Shown here: piece after piece, positions 33,013 to 44,107 of the stretch
Layout: each line of letters opens with the position of its first letter
Position numbering within the stretch: the stretch's first letter is position 1
Assembly (NCBI GenBank): GCA_902651635.1
Contig: CACRSC010000003.1
Location: forward strand, 262,731 to 326,730
Length of the DNA: 64,000 bases
DNA from: Mastigamoeba balamuthi
Lineage: Eukaryota; Evosea; Mastigamoebida; Mastigamoebidae
Direction of reading: 5' to 3'
Notes under the pieces: generated by a model
The model's input: only the letters and a program-made list of their open reading frames with translations
What the model was told of the DNA's origin: nothing
The model's database searches: none
Position numbers and translations under genes: made by a program

Positions 33013-33238
33013 GCATGGCTGCGACGACCCGCTCGCTGTATAAGACGGTAGATGACACAACGCACGCCACCACACCACACCGCTTGCAGCCCTCAGTCTC
33101 GGTCCTAAAGGGTGGAGCAAGGGACCGCTCCGCGCTCCGCCCCCGCAAAGCAGACGCTAGTTGTGTAATACAGAACGGAACTGTTTTTGGCAGCAGGCAT
33201 CAGTTGCTTGTTTCTCATTTACGGACGCCGCTTTCGGG

Positions 33239-34143
33239 TCAATCGACCTTCTTTGCGGCGTCTTTTTCGCCTGACTGGTGGCGGGACAAATAGCACTTGT
33301 GGTAGTGCCCGTAGAGCCTCAGTTGGGTGGCGAAGAAGAACAGGTGCATCAGGACGTGGCTGTGAAGGTAATTGTCCAACTGGCCCGGCCACAGCCTCTC
33401 GGGCAGCCGCGGGATGTACACGACGATTGCCGCAAACGACCACGCAGAAGCCCTCACGACCGGCTCGCACACCATTTGGCCCCCTGGGGAGCCAGCACTG
33501 CAGCGTGCAGAGTTGCAATGCCATTGAACGCGCCAACGGCGCAGAAGACGCCCGTGCGAACGACACGCCACGCCGGGGCCGTCAGAGTGGGCATCTGCGT
33601 GTAGGCCACCGCGGCCATGCCAGCCAGGAGGTACGCGACCATGTAGACACGCCGCAGGAGGGGTCGTGAGGGGAACGCGTAGTACATCTGCGGCATCTGC
33701 GAACCCGTGAGGCTGACGGCGATGCACGTGAAGTCGACGGTGATCAGGCGCGAGTAGACCTCCTCTGAGGAGGACCTGAAGACGTGGAACACGACGCTCG
33801 AGGCCATAGAGCACATGATCGCGACGGAGAAGAAGGCGAAGAGCAGCCGGTGGACCGACAGGTAGGGCTCGCCGGCCAGCAGGACCATTTGCGAGTATGC
33901 GAGCTGGACGGCGAAGACTGCAAACGCTGCCACGTGCGTCCAGATTCTGAGAGTTTCGTTGTGCCACTCGAACACGCTGTGGATGCACTCGGAGGCTGTG
34001 TAGTTGATGCGGTACCCTGCGGCCCGGGAACGCGTGAGGGGGTCTTGTGAATACCCAGGTTGTTCTTTTTTTTGCATCTGCTTTGTAATTGGGATTGTCC
34101 AACTCGGAAAAGAACGAGAAAGCAGTGTAAACCAAATGCACAT
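33239..34143 (-). CDS. PAQR (progestin/adipoQ receptor, hemolysin-III) membrane protein with one frame break
   Basis: About 300 residues with seven hydrophobic segments. PAQR signatures in order: AGYRINYTASECI, VFEWHNETLRIWTH, VVFHVFRSSSEE (motif His), ITVDFTCIAVSL (motif Asp), a fifth segment ending GIATLHAAVL, then RLPERLWPGQLDNYLHSHVLMH (HSHxxxH). The reading frame changes between HAAV and VRASAWSF. A one-base loss in the run of five C at 33480-33484 (G on the coding strand) explains it best and gives normal spacing; a very short intron is the alternative. The start at 34143 is the first ATG of the open frame. PAQR proteins are membrane ceramidase-like hydrolases or receptors. Confidence 0.85.
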
Positions 34144-35016
34144 TGAGAGCAGGCGCGATCATGGGACGACGGACAGATGTTGGGGGTGGGCCGAGGGTGG
34201 GGTACCGGTGTTGAGAAAGGGCTCCTTCATTCGGGGGAATGGGCACTCGTCTATTGTTCCGATAAACGGGGATCCCATACAGATCGCGACCACCGTGCAC
34301 AGCAGGACGAGAACGGCGCGTGTGGCACACCCATGCTTGCTTCCGGTGTGGGTGGGGATCCAGGCGTCGTGGTGCGGGTGTATGGCCTGCGGTGTGGTCA
34401 AAAAAAAAGTGAGACAAAACAGCGGGGCGATTATGTGGAGGTCGTCACACAGAGATTTCTCTGCCTGTCCATTTCTGTTGTCGGCAGGGCGAGACAAAGC
34501 TGGGGAGCCAGTATCGGGCATATCAGAGGGCGACCAGAATCTCAGCGATCACGTACGTACAAAGCCGGAATCGGCTCTGCGATCACCCCAACGAGGCAGA
34601 GAGCCGTTCTCTCCATTGGGATGCCAGAGGTATGAAATGCGCCGCCGCGGAGCAACCCTCGGCGATAGGGTGGACAAATCGACGTATAAATGGAAATGGA
34701 TCCCAGCGAGCAGTTCTGTAAGGTCGGCTTCAGATCATATTCCTTCCATCCCGCCTTGTCTGGGCCCTGCGCCGCCAGGCCGCTGTGTGGGTCGTCGGCC
34801 CTCTGTGCTGGGGGCGGGTGCGTGCGTCGCCGAGGCAGTGAGTCGAGGCGGGGGCAGAGAGAGAAGATATTTGAGGCAATTACGTCACACGATGATGCAA
34901 TCCGCTGTTTTTGCGGGCGGTGAAGGCAGATCTTCCTCTCCGCGACGCGCGACCTCCCCCGGCACCCGGCCCACCCGCCCCCCAGCGACGACCACCCCCC
35001 CAACACCCGCATCCCC
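34144..35016. other. divergent intergenic region between PAQR and WDR75
   Basis: No gene. It carries GACGTATAAATGG at about 34680-34692 and AGAAGATATTTGAGG at about 34862-34876, one of the recurrent GATATTT motifs. Confidence 0.4.
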
Positions 35017-38000
35017 ATGTCCCTCCCATGGCGCGAGAGCCGCGTCGCTGGCGGCGCCCTCTTCGTCGCCCCTGCCGTCTTCAGCTCCGACATGAAGTGC
35101 GCCACAGCAGCCCCCCCTCCCCTGTGCCCTGTGCTCTGTGCCCTGTGCCCCCCTGTGTGTGTGGGACGGAGCAGGAGGAGGAGGGTGCTGACGGGGTGCG
35201 CAGGTACTTCTTCACAGTGTCGTCGGTCGTCAGGGTCTTCAGCGTGGAGACGGGCGAGTTCGTCAGGCCGCTCCAGGCCCACGTGATGCCCGTCACGGGG
35301 CTCGCGCTCAGCACCACGAACCCGCTGCAGGTTCCCTCCGCTCTGCCCGCCCCCTCCCTCCCCTCCTGCTGCCTCGGATTTCTCTCTGCCTGTCCCGCGC
35401 GCTCCCGCGCTGCGATTCGCTTCCTCAGATCAGCTAGATTCTCCTCCCCCCTGATTCGTGGGGGGTGCCCTATATTGCCTGCGTTACGTCACGAGCGGAC
35501 AGGACGTGGGAACTGGCCCCCCCCGGGGGGGCAGGGCTGCACGCCCCTCGCTGGTCCTCTCCCTCGTACACGGACTGGCCCGTGCATATTTTCAAATAAC
35601 TCACGGGCGCTTGTTTCCCGCGCACGGCGCAGCTCTTCACAGCGTCGACCGACGGGACGATCAAGCAGTGGGACTACTCCGACGCCACAGTCCTCAAGGT
35701 GAGGGACTGACTCCTCTCATCTCTTTCTCTCCTGTCTCTCCTGTCTCCCAGTCTCTTCGGTCTCTTCAGTCTCCTCTCTCCCTCTCTGTGTCCACTGTCA
35801 GCGCTGCGTACTGACTGAGGTGCCCCCGCCCGCCAGACGATTGACGTGGGGTCGCCGGTCAAGCGGATGATCGCGCCGTCTGCGGCGCCCACGACCACCG
35901 CCGTGCTGCTCCTGCGGGGCGAGGAGCCCGGCCAGGACGTCGTCGCCACCATCGACCTCGAGGCGGAGAACCCCCAGCCCCGCCGCGTCGCCTACGTGCG
36001 TGCCCGCCCTCCCGCTAGTGGCCAGAGGGGAGGGGAGTGCTTTGGCGGAGCCCTGAGCCCACGGCCTGTGTGTGGCCTGCGCAGCTCAAGAGGGTGTCGG
36101 ACATGGCGGTGAGCTCGGACGGGTCGTACGTGGCGGTGGTGAGCGGCCGCAAGCTCATCGTCGTCAACGCCGCCGGGGAGCTCAGGGCGGACACCCGCCG
36201 CGGCCCCCCGCAGTGCCCGCGCCACATGCACGTCGCGAACCCTCTCTCCTCTCTGCTCTTCCTCTCCTCTCTCTTCACTCTTCTCCATTATCTCCTCTCC
36301 CTCTCTTTCTCCTCTCTCCAACACACCCACACTCCCATTGAGCACGTGGGCCCGTGTCTCACGGTCGGGACGCACAGGTTCCTCAACAAGGACGAGCTGA
36401 GGGTCGTCGCGTTTGACCCGCAGGACGACTGCATCGCGACGGGCGACTCGATTGGCCGCGTGATCCTCTGGCAGAAGTGGGAGATCCCGCCGACGGCGCC
36501 CAGCAGCGCAGAGTCCGAGCAGGAGGCCGCCCCGGACACCGCCCAGGACAACAGCCAGAGCGAGGCGCCTGCGAGCGTGCCGCCGTGCTCGGCGGACTCG
36601 GCGGAGAAGAAGAGGCTGTTCCGCAACTCCAAGCAGCGCAGGATGCTGCAGCGCAAGCCCAGCGTCAACTTCACGGCGCCCGTGCGCAAGGAGTTCGACA
36701 GGGTGCTGCGCGAGCAGTCGCGCACCGTCGTCACGCGCACGCTGCACTGGCACTCGCACGCGGTCCTCAGCCTCGCGTTCTACCCCGACGGCTCGCACCT
36801 GCTGACCGGCGGCGACGAGGTGAGCCGACTGCTGGCTGGTTCCAACCGTTGCTGACGCTTGCGGGGGGATGGCCAGAGTGTGCTCGTCGCGTGGCAGCTC
36901 AAGACGGGGCAGAGGAGGTTCCTGCCCCGCATCGGCGCGCCCATCGCGGCGGTCAGCGTGAGCCCCGACTCGCAGCTCTACGCGCTGGGCCTCTACGACA
37001 ACAGCCTCAAGATCGTCAGCGCCACCACCTCCAAGGCCATCCACGTCATCCGCGGCCTTCTCAGGAGTACGCAGCCCCTCGTCGCCCCCCGAGCCGTGGT
37101 CCAACACGTCGCCCCGCAGTGAGGGACACGCCCGGGGCGTGGGCTGGCCTGTCGGTGGAGCCCAGGGACGGCCTCGTCGTCATGAACGGCGTGCCCAACA
37201 CGCTGCAGTTCTACGACGTGCGCAGCGACCGCTTTGTGCGGGAGCTCGAGGTCGCGCCGCCCAACGCGGTGCGCCGCGACGTCGACAACAGCGAGCTGCT
37301 GCCGTTCGCCTGCGTCGAGCACGCGGCGTTCGCCACGCCCGCCAGCGGCGAGTGGCTCGTGACGGTCGACAGGCTCGCGTCCGAGTGGAGCGGCGACGAG
37401 AGCTCTCTCAAGTTCTGGAAGTACGACCCCAAGCAGCAGACGTACAAGCTCTACACCCGCGTCGACAGCCCGCACGGCAAGGCCGTCACGGGCCTCGTCT
37501 GCCACCCCACCAAGCTCGCCGTCGTCACCACGTCGACGGACACGCGCTTCAAGGGCTGGGTCCCCGCGCCCCTGCGCACGCACCAGCCCCACCAGGGCCC
37601 CGCCGGCAGCTCGTCGTCGTCGTCGTCGTCGGACGAGCAGAGGATGACGTGGAGGTGCCGGTCCGTCGGCTACTACCGCGGCATGCCGTGCAACTGCGCC
37701 GCGTTCTCGAGCGACGGCTCGGTGCTCGCCGTCGGCGCTGGCTCCGCCATCTCGCTGTGGGACGCCGAGACGAACGAGCTGCAGTTCTCGCTCTGCCACA
37801 CATCGTCGAGCGACATACTGTGACTACTCGCCTCCTCCCACTCCCTCCGCCGCCCCTCCATTCGCCGCGTGCTGACACGGAGTGCAGGCGCGTGGCGTTC
37901 GTCCCCCAGTCGCCGCTGCTGCTGTCGAACTCGTCCGAGTTCCTGTACGTCTGGGACCCCGTCTCGCGCTCGCTGCTGTGGTCGTACAGCGCGCGCGTGG

Positions 38001-38973
38001 TCAACATGGCCATCGACCCGCTGAGCTCGCTGTTCGCGGTCATTGTGGCGTCGGACAACCAGCAGAGCCAGTCGGGATCGCCCCACAGCCAGCAGCCTCC
38101 GTCGCTGCTGCCCGCGTCCCCGCTCGCCGCCGACTCGTCCACGTTCCACCACCTGGCCGTGTTTGACGCGCACGACCCTGCGCCCCAGGCCGTGCTCCGT
38201 CTGTGCCGCCCCGCCCTGTCCCTGAGCTTCCTCCCTCCGACTGTCCCGCAGCCGTGAGTTGCACAGCACCCCCACTGTTCCGCTGAGAAAGGAATTCCCC
38301 GGGCACTAACAGTCACTGGCACCACAGGGGCATGAAGTCGTCGCTCGTTTACCTCAACGACGAGAACGAGCTGCTGCTCGTGGAGCCCGAGGGTCAGGAG
38401 ACCGAGGACGCCAAGATGGAGGAGGACGGGCGCGCGTCCGACGCCAGCGAGCCCAAGTCGATGCTCGAGCGCGCCTTCTCGAAGAAGGTCGTCGAGGAGG
38501 ACTCGCCCGCCTCGGCTCCCGAGGTGTCGGCGTCGGACGCCATCGACGAGCTGCTCGCCGGGCCCACGCACGCGCTGCCGTCGTTTGAGAAGCTGCTCGG
38601 CAAGATCCTCGCGCTCGACATCGAGGAGACCGAGGAGGCGCCCGAGGACAAGAAGGCCGGCGAGCAGGCCGCGCAGCGACAGGCGGCGCAGCAGACGCGG
38701 GACGAGGAGGAGAACGCCAGCAAGTGCGCCGACGAGGCCGAGGACGAGATGCTGTCGTCGGAGCTCTCGGGGGCGATGTTCCAGCTCAACGAGGCGGTTT
38801 ACGGCCGTTTTGGCACGTTCTTCAAGGGCCTGCTCGAGCCCGGCAAGAAGACCAAAGCGCGTGCCGCCGCTGCCACGCAGGCGACGCCTGACCCGGCGTC
38901 CGAGGACACAACGCAGTCAGCACCCACCACGAAGCGGCGTTCCAAGTCAGTCTCGGGCAAGGCAAGGCGTTGA
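35017..38973 (+). CDS. WDR75/Utp17, small-subunit processome t-UTP (UtpA) protein
   Basis: Ten exons: 35017-35096, 35204-35330, 35633-35698, 35837-35995, 36085-36212, 36378-36819, 36877-37066, 37120-37819, 37888-38253 and 38328-38973; 967 residues. Tandem WD-repeat propellers: VVRVFSVETGEF, LFTASTDGTIKQWDY, VVAFDPQDDCIATGDSIGRVILW, HSHAVLSLAFYPDGSHLLTGGDESVLVAW, FLPRIGAPIAAVSVSPDSQLYA, GLVVMNGVPNTLQFYD, CAAFSSDGSVLAVG. Order and wording follow WDR75, including the LPSFEKLLGKIL-like segment near the C-terminus, followed by an acidic then basic tail. Utp17 is in the complex that starts 18S pre-rRNA assembly and promotes rDNA transcription in the nucleolus. The start is an ATG directly before SLPWRESRVAGG, matching the short WDR75 N-terminus. 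All junctions are GT-AG and in frame. Confidence 0.9.
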
Positions 38974-39601
38974 AACATCGGCTTATCCGTTTGTCCTTTG
39001 GATCAGAAAGGGATAGCTCTCCTGTGAACTCCCCGTAGCTCGCGGTGAATGTCCTGTGATGGTCGTCGATGTGCGTGCATCTTTGGGCGGCAATTCGGGG
39101 AAGTTTCCCTGCTTTTCAAGGGGCATTTTACCCCGGCGCAGACGGGACGCGGACGCGGTGGGCGCAGGGGGGAGACGCTGCTGCGGTTCCCGGCGAGCCG
39201 CGTCGGCACCGATGCCGGGCGTCAAAGGTTCGGTGACGCATCTCCTATCTTACACCGGTTTTCGCCATGAAGCACAAAAGCCTCGTTTTCCCGCCTTTCT
39301 CACTGCTGTATGGTTGTGCCCGCTCGTCACCCCACAACGGTTGTGGTCGGGCGGTGACAGATGCTGCGGATGGGCGGGGCTGCGACGAGCGCGCGCCAGA
39401 GAGCGGCGTCGAAGAACCGTGGGGGACAGAGGAACAGCCGACGCGTATTTACGTCAGAACCCCCTGCAGAAGGTCACGACCACCATTTGCCCTTTTCAGT
39501 CGTTTAAACCACCTGTTATTCAAGCAGCTGGTCTCAGCGCGTGGTCTAGCACCCAGACGTGCGTCATACACCAGAGCAGCCCTGTCGCCAACACCGGGAC
39601 C
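38974..39601. other. intergenic, no gene seen
   Basis: Promoter region for the gene starting at 39602. No motif other than scattered short pyrimidine tracts. Confidence 0.4.
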
Positions 39602-40805
39602 ATGAAGAGAGCACGCGCACACCCGCCCGCCACGCCCAGCCCGGCCGTGCACTACGTCCGCTGGGATGACAGCACTCTGCAGCGGACCAGCATCACGACA
39701 GACTTCGGTGCGCCCGCCCGCGCGCCTCCCCCTGCTCCCGCCCGCCGAAGCCACGTGCCCCGCCGCCTCTGGGAGGCGGGCCCAGGGCGCCACGCGCGCG
39801 TCTTTCGCGACTGCATTTTCCTGATGACTCAAGGAGCAGCGGCGCTGCACCTTCTTCCCCAAAAAACCGCGTTTGCACATCTGACTGACGGGGCAAACAG
39901 CGTGCACCAGGGAGAGCAGCGCGGCGCTGAGGGACAGGCCCGGGACCGAGCTGCGCCTGGTGTCGATAGGACACTGCACGCAGAGCGATGCCAAGAGCGG
40001 TATCGCGCCGTTTGTCCGGGTTTTCGAACTGTCGAGCAGCTCTCTGGACCGGCAGTCGCTCTGGTACCACGAGTCGCTCGTCGAGCCGTCGTCGATCAGG
40101 TGGACCGCCTGCCGCGGCACGGCCGTCGTCGAGTACCAGAACTGCCACCGGAAAAACTGTTCCGCCTGTCCAGAAATTGCACAGGCGCAGGCGTCGGCAA
40201 CGCACGGGCGCCTGCACAGGGCCGCCGGCCCTGCGGCGCACGCGGGGCTCCTCACCAGCTCGCCCGTGCTCAAGCGGCACAGGCCCGAGTCGCCGCTGCT
40301 GCTGGAGCCGGGGTCGGGCAGCACGACGCCCGGGGCGTGCGCGCACAGGGCCCGCGTCGACCGCGTGCTGGGGGCCGTGCGCATCGGCGAGGCGCTGTGG
40401 AGGGTCGGCGACAAGACCGAGCTGACGCTGTTCATGCACGTCTACAACCTGTTCCCCGGCGACCACCACGGCGTGATGGGCCTCATCAGCGACAGGCACT
40501 CGCGCAAGCACGTGCTCGCGGAGCTCATCGACAACGTGCGCGGCGACGACAGCGACGAGATCAGGATGTGGATGCGCGTCGGCTACGCGCACGGCATGCT
40601 GTGGTACGCGTGGAACGAGCGCTGCCCGGCGGGCGTCGAGGCCGCCGTCAACAAGCTGCACGCCGAGAACATCGATTCAGAATTCAACTGCGTGCTGCGG
40701 GAGTTTTCGGTGACGTGGAAGCACGACTACGACAACCGCGCGTGGGCGCTGCTGGAGAGGCTCAGGGGTGTTCTCCTCGCAGTTGCCTCGGTGCCCGCCT
40801 CGTGA
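39602..40805 (+). CDS. uncharacterised protein, first of a paralogous pair
   Basis: Exons 39602-39707 and 39901-40805; 336 residues. The pattern YVRWDDSTLQRTSITTDF, then LVSIGHC, FVRVFELSSSSLD, WYHESLVEPSS, a Ser/Pro/Cys-rich linker, and a helical C-terminal domain with ELTLFMHVYNLFPGDHH, WMRVGYAHGMLW and VTWKHDYD is shared with the gene at 43005 at the same positions and with the same intron site. No domain is recognised. The compact N-terminal beta-rich part and C-terminal helical part suggest a two-domain soluble protein; a KRHRPE motif in the linker may direct it to the nucleus. The long intron (193 nt) has a clean CTGACTGAC branch-like site. Confidence 0.78.
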
Positions 40806-41035
40806 GGGGGCCCCCACCATGCTTCCCTCCCCACGTCACCCCCTCTCTGAGAGATATGCGATATCGCAACGCGGATTTTTAACTCGATTCAATTGCCACT
40901 TGTCCGTGCGATCGCACCGATCTCGCATCTCGCATCTCGTCATTCCACAACGGCTTGTCTATCCGAGCAGCTGGCCCTCCTCCTCTAGCTCTGCCGGCAT
41001 CCCCACCCCACCCTTCCCTTCCGTCTACCCCGGTG

Positions 41036-42343
41036 ATGCAGGAGTGCAGCATGGTCGAGGGCAGGATGCGCACGACCTACTACGCCAGCGACCCCTCCAA
41101 CCAGCGGCAGTGGAGGCTCGGGGCCACGTACCTCTGCTCCTCCAAGTCCTCGGACCACCTCGCACACCTCGTCGGCATCGTCAAGCACGGGCCCACCGTC
41201 AAGGCAGCCCTCAGATCGTGCGTCTGCCCTCGCATCTGCCCTCGACCCGCTGTTTGCATGTGCGCGAGAACCACCCGGTCCGGGACAAGAGAAATGCACA
41301 GACATGAAGAAAACCAAAACGGCACTCGTTCCCTTTCATAACCGCCAACCCCCAGCCAATTTCCCAGCCCCCACCAACCCCTCTCCCCGTCCCTAACCGC
41401 TCTTGCGTGCCGGGCCCCCCTTGCTTGAACGACGGTGCCCGTCGGTTTGCAGCGTCCTCCGGTTCGTGGTGCGCGACAACAGCGGGGCCCTGCGGTGCAC
41501 GGAGATAGCGAGGGACAAGGCCCGCATCCTGGTCCGCCCCTCGGACGAGTACCTCGGCAGCGTCTACAGCTGGGCCCTCAGCCCCCCCAGAACCCCCGAG
41601 AAGTGAGGAAACACAACACAACCTCCCCCTCTCTACTCCTCCTCCTTCTCTCCCCCTCTCCCTCCCACTATCTGTCTGCCCTCAAGCACGTATAGTCACG
41701 TTCAGACGTCCCTACTCACGCACACGTGGAACGTCGTGGGCTGGGCAGGTCGTTCTACGTGCTCAACTGCCACCCGGACCCCGCGGCCAGGGAGTCGGCG
41801 TGGCGGGCCCTGCGCGACACGCTGCGCTCGCTGGACGCAGCCCTCACCAGCGCGCTGCAGGCGCACCTGGCGGGCGCCGAGTTGCGCGTGCTCGGTGCGG
41901 CCCCCGTCGTCGTCCGCGGGGCCTATTCGAGCGTTGAGTCGGCCAGTGCACCTCCGCTGTTCTCGGGCTCCAAGTGCCTGAGTCCCAAAGGCGGCCTCTC
42001 GATCGACGCGCTCGTACACCCCAGCTCGTCCCCGCTCCAGGCCGCGGGCCCCGGCTGCCCTGGCGAGGGTGGCGGCTCTGCTGAGATGTCTCCGTGCGTG
42101 CTGCCGTGGAAGAGGGCGCGGACTTGCTGCACTGGGTCAACTGCCGCCGATTACGGAACTCGCCCCTTCACCGAGCAGCAGCAGCATGCCATCGTGGCCA
42201 CTCCCGCGAGCTTCGCGCAGGACGTCCACGACGAGACCAGGGCCGCGTTGTTCTCGGCCGAGATTTGCCCGGCTGCGGGCATTGTTCTCGGCCGCAGCAG
42301 AGGTGCACTGCTGCTTGGTCTGTTGTGCAAAACCCGCGACTAA
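41036..42343 (+). CDS. uncharacterised protein between the two paralogues
   Basis: Exons 41036-41217, 41453-41602 and 41749-42343; 308 residues. The first exon gives RTTYYASDPSNQRQWRLGATYL and the second FVVRDNSGALRCTEIARDKARILV. The third gives SFYVLNCHPDP followed by an amphipathic helix (WRALRDTLRSLDAALTSALQAHL) and a low-complexity tail. All splice frames agree. The start ATG at 41036 also resembles an acceptor (GATGCAG), so an upstream exon cannot be excluded. It shares orientation with its neighbours but not their core motifs. No family is recognised. GAGATATGCGATATCGC lies about 180 bp upstream. Confidence 0.6.
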
Positions 42344-43004
42344 CTCAGGGGAAATCCCAACAGGAGGAGTTGCTGCGCCCCAGCCCGCGGTATGGTAGCT
42401 GCTGGCGGGCTCGGCTGGGAGGGAGAGCGTGCTAGGGAGCAACCTCCGGCGGTCCCCCTCGGCTGTGGCCGGGGGGTGGGCCTCTGCGTCCCGCTATTGC
42501 AGTGAGACGCGCAAACGGGAATGCCGATGGATGTTGCAGTTGGAGAGACTAAGCACTCACCAACGGTTTGAATATTCACGGCATCGAACCTTTCTACTGT
42601 ACACACAGGCGGTTATTCCAGTACGCAAAACCTCGCAAAACCGCGGGCAGGTGGCTCGGGGGGCCGGAGCACCGGCGAACGCGACGGCAGAAGCGTCGCC
42701 TGCGCGCTGTGTACAGGGGGCTGCTGTGGATTCGGGGTTAACCGATAGGAAATCGAGGCTTCGTTTTTCTAACTGCACACGCCACCAAATCCGGCACACA
42801 TCATCGTGGAATGTGCAACTGATATCTACGGCGGTTACGCCCCCGCTTTCGGGGACCCCCCCACTCCCCGCACCTCGTTTTTTTTCATTTCATAAAGTTT
42901 AGAGTTTGAGTTGAGAGGCGGTGGTGCAGAGGGAAATTTCAGAACCCGCCACTCCCCCTTCCCGGCACACGCGAACACACACCCAACACACCAACCCGGC
43001 AGCC
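42344..43004. other. intergenic, no gene seen
   Basis: About 660 bp between two + strand genes. No conserved element recognised. Confidence 0.4.
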
Positions 43005-44107
43005 ATGGTGAACAGCAGCGCAGAGCCCACAGCACTCACGTACCAGACCATCTACTGGCCCGACGGCTCGCTCCAGCGCCGCACTGTAACCGTCGAGTAT
43101 GGTTCGCAGAAACCGCCCGCAACGCGTTTCTCGCACCCCGCACTCCCCCGCCAGCGCACCCCGCATCCCCCCTCTGAGTGCGTGCGCGGGCCCGGGGCTT
43201 GCTCGCTGGTCGCGCGATCTAGAAACTCAGTTTTTGAAACTGACGAATTATATTTCCGCCTTGCAACCGCCCCTGTTTGGGTTTCTCATGTGCACCTCGT
43301 TCAGTCTGCGCGGCAACGGACCACGCGGCGCTCAACACGTCGCTGGGCACGGCGCGGCGCTTGACACGCATCGGGCACTGCCGGTCGCTGGCCACCAAGG
43401 CGGGCTCGCGCAAGATCTCGCCGCTCGTGCGCGTCTACGAGCTGAGCTACCTCGACGACCAGCGCTGGTTCCACGAGGGCCTCGTCTCGCAGCCCTCGGT
43501 CACGCTGTCGCTGCCCGAGAGCCCGCGGTTCTGCACGACCCCCTCGTCCCCCGTCTGCCCCACGTCGCCGATCACCGCGCCGTCGTCGCCCGTCGCCGAC
43601 TGCGCCGCCGAGCCGCCGGCCAAGAGGGCGCGCCAGCAGCAGCCGCAGCCGCAACCGACAACGGCCCCGTCTTCGCGCGCGGGCGACGAGCGCCTGAGGA
43701 ACGCGGCGAGGCTGGGCGCGGCGGTGGCGTCGATCGACGCGAGGCCCGAGCTGACGCTGGTGATCCACGTGCACAACGTGTTCCCGACGGAGCACCACGA
43801 GGCGATGAACGACGTCCGCAGGTCCGAGAACTCGCTGGCCGCGCTCGGGGCGCTCGAGAGGCGCCTCGCGGCGGACCCCGAGGCGCTGCGCATGCTGCGC
43901 GTGGGGTTCGTGCACGGGCTGCTGCTGTCGGCGTGGCGCCAGCGCAGGGCGCAGGACGTCTCGCGCGCGCTCGGGATGATCGGGAGCACCGCGGACGCGG
44001 AGACGCCGTACGCGCAGGCCGTGCGCAGGCTCGCGGCCGTCTGGGACCGCGACTACTTCGCGTGCCCAGAGGCTGCCGTCGAGAGCCTCGGGTCGCTGCT
44101 GTTCTAA
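43005..44107 (+). CDS. uncharacterised protein, second of a paralogous pair
   Basis: Exons 43005-43101 and 43305-44107; 299 residues. N-terminus LTYQTIYWPDGSLQRRTVTVEY, then RLTRIGHC, ISPLVRVYELSYLDDQRWFHEGLVSQPS, a Ser/Pro/Gln linker with PAKRARQ (nuclear-type), and a C-terminal helical domain with ELTLVIHVHNVFPTEHHEAM, LRVGFVHGLLLSAW and VWDRDYF. The intron position is identical to that in the gene at 39602, so these are tandem-duplicate descendants separated by one gene. Function unknown. Confidence 0.8.

Noticed and set aside
33454-33512. Ultra-short 20-56 nt intron in PAQR
   Set aside because: A one-base homopolymer shift explains the frame change with better spacing and without unusual acceptors.
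35992-37107. 371-codon minus-strand frame over WDR75
   Set aside because: Shadow of WD-repeat exons on the plus strand.
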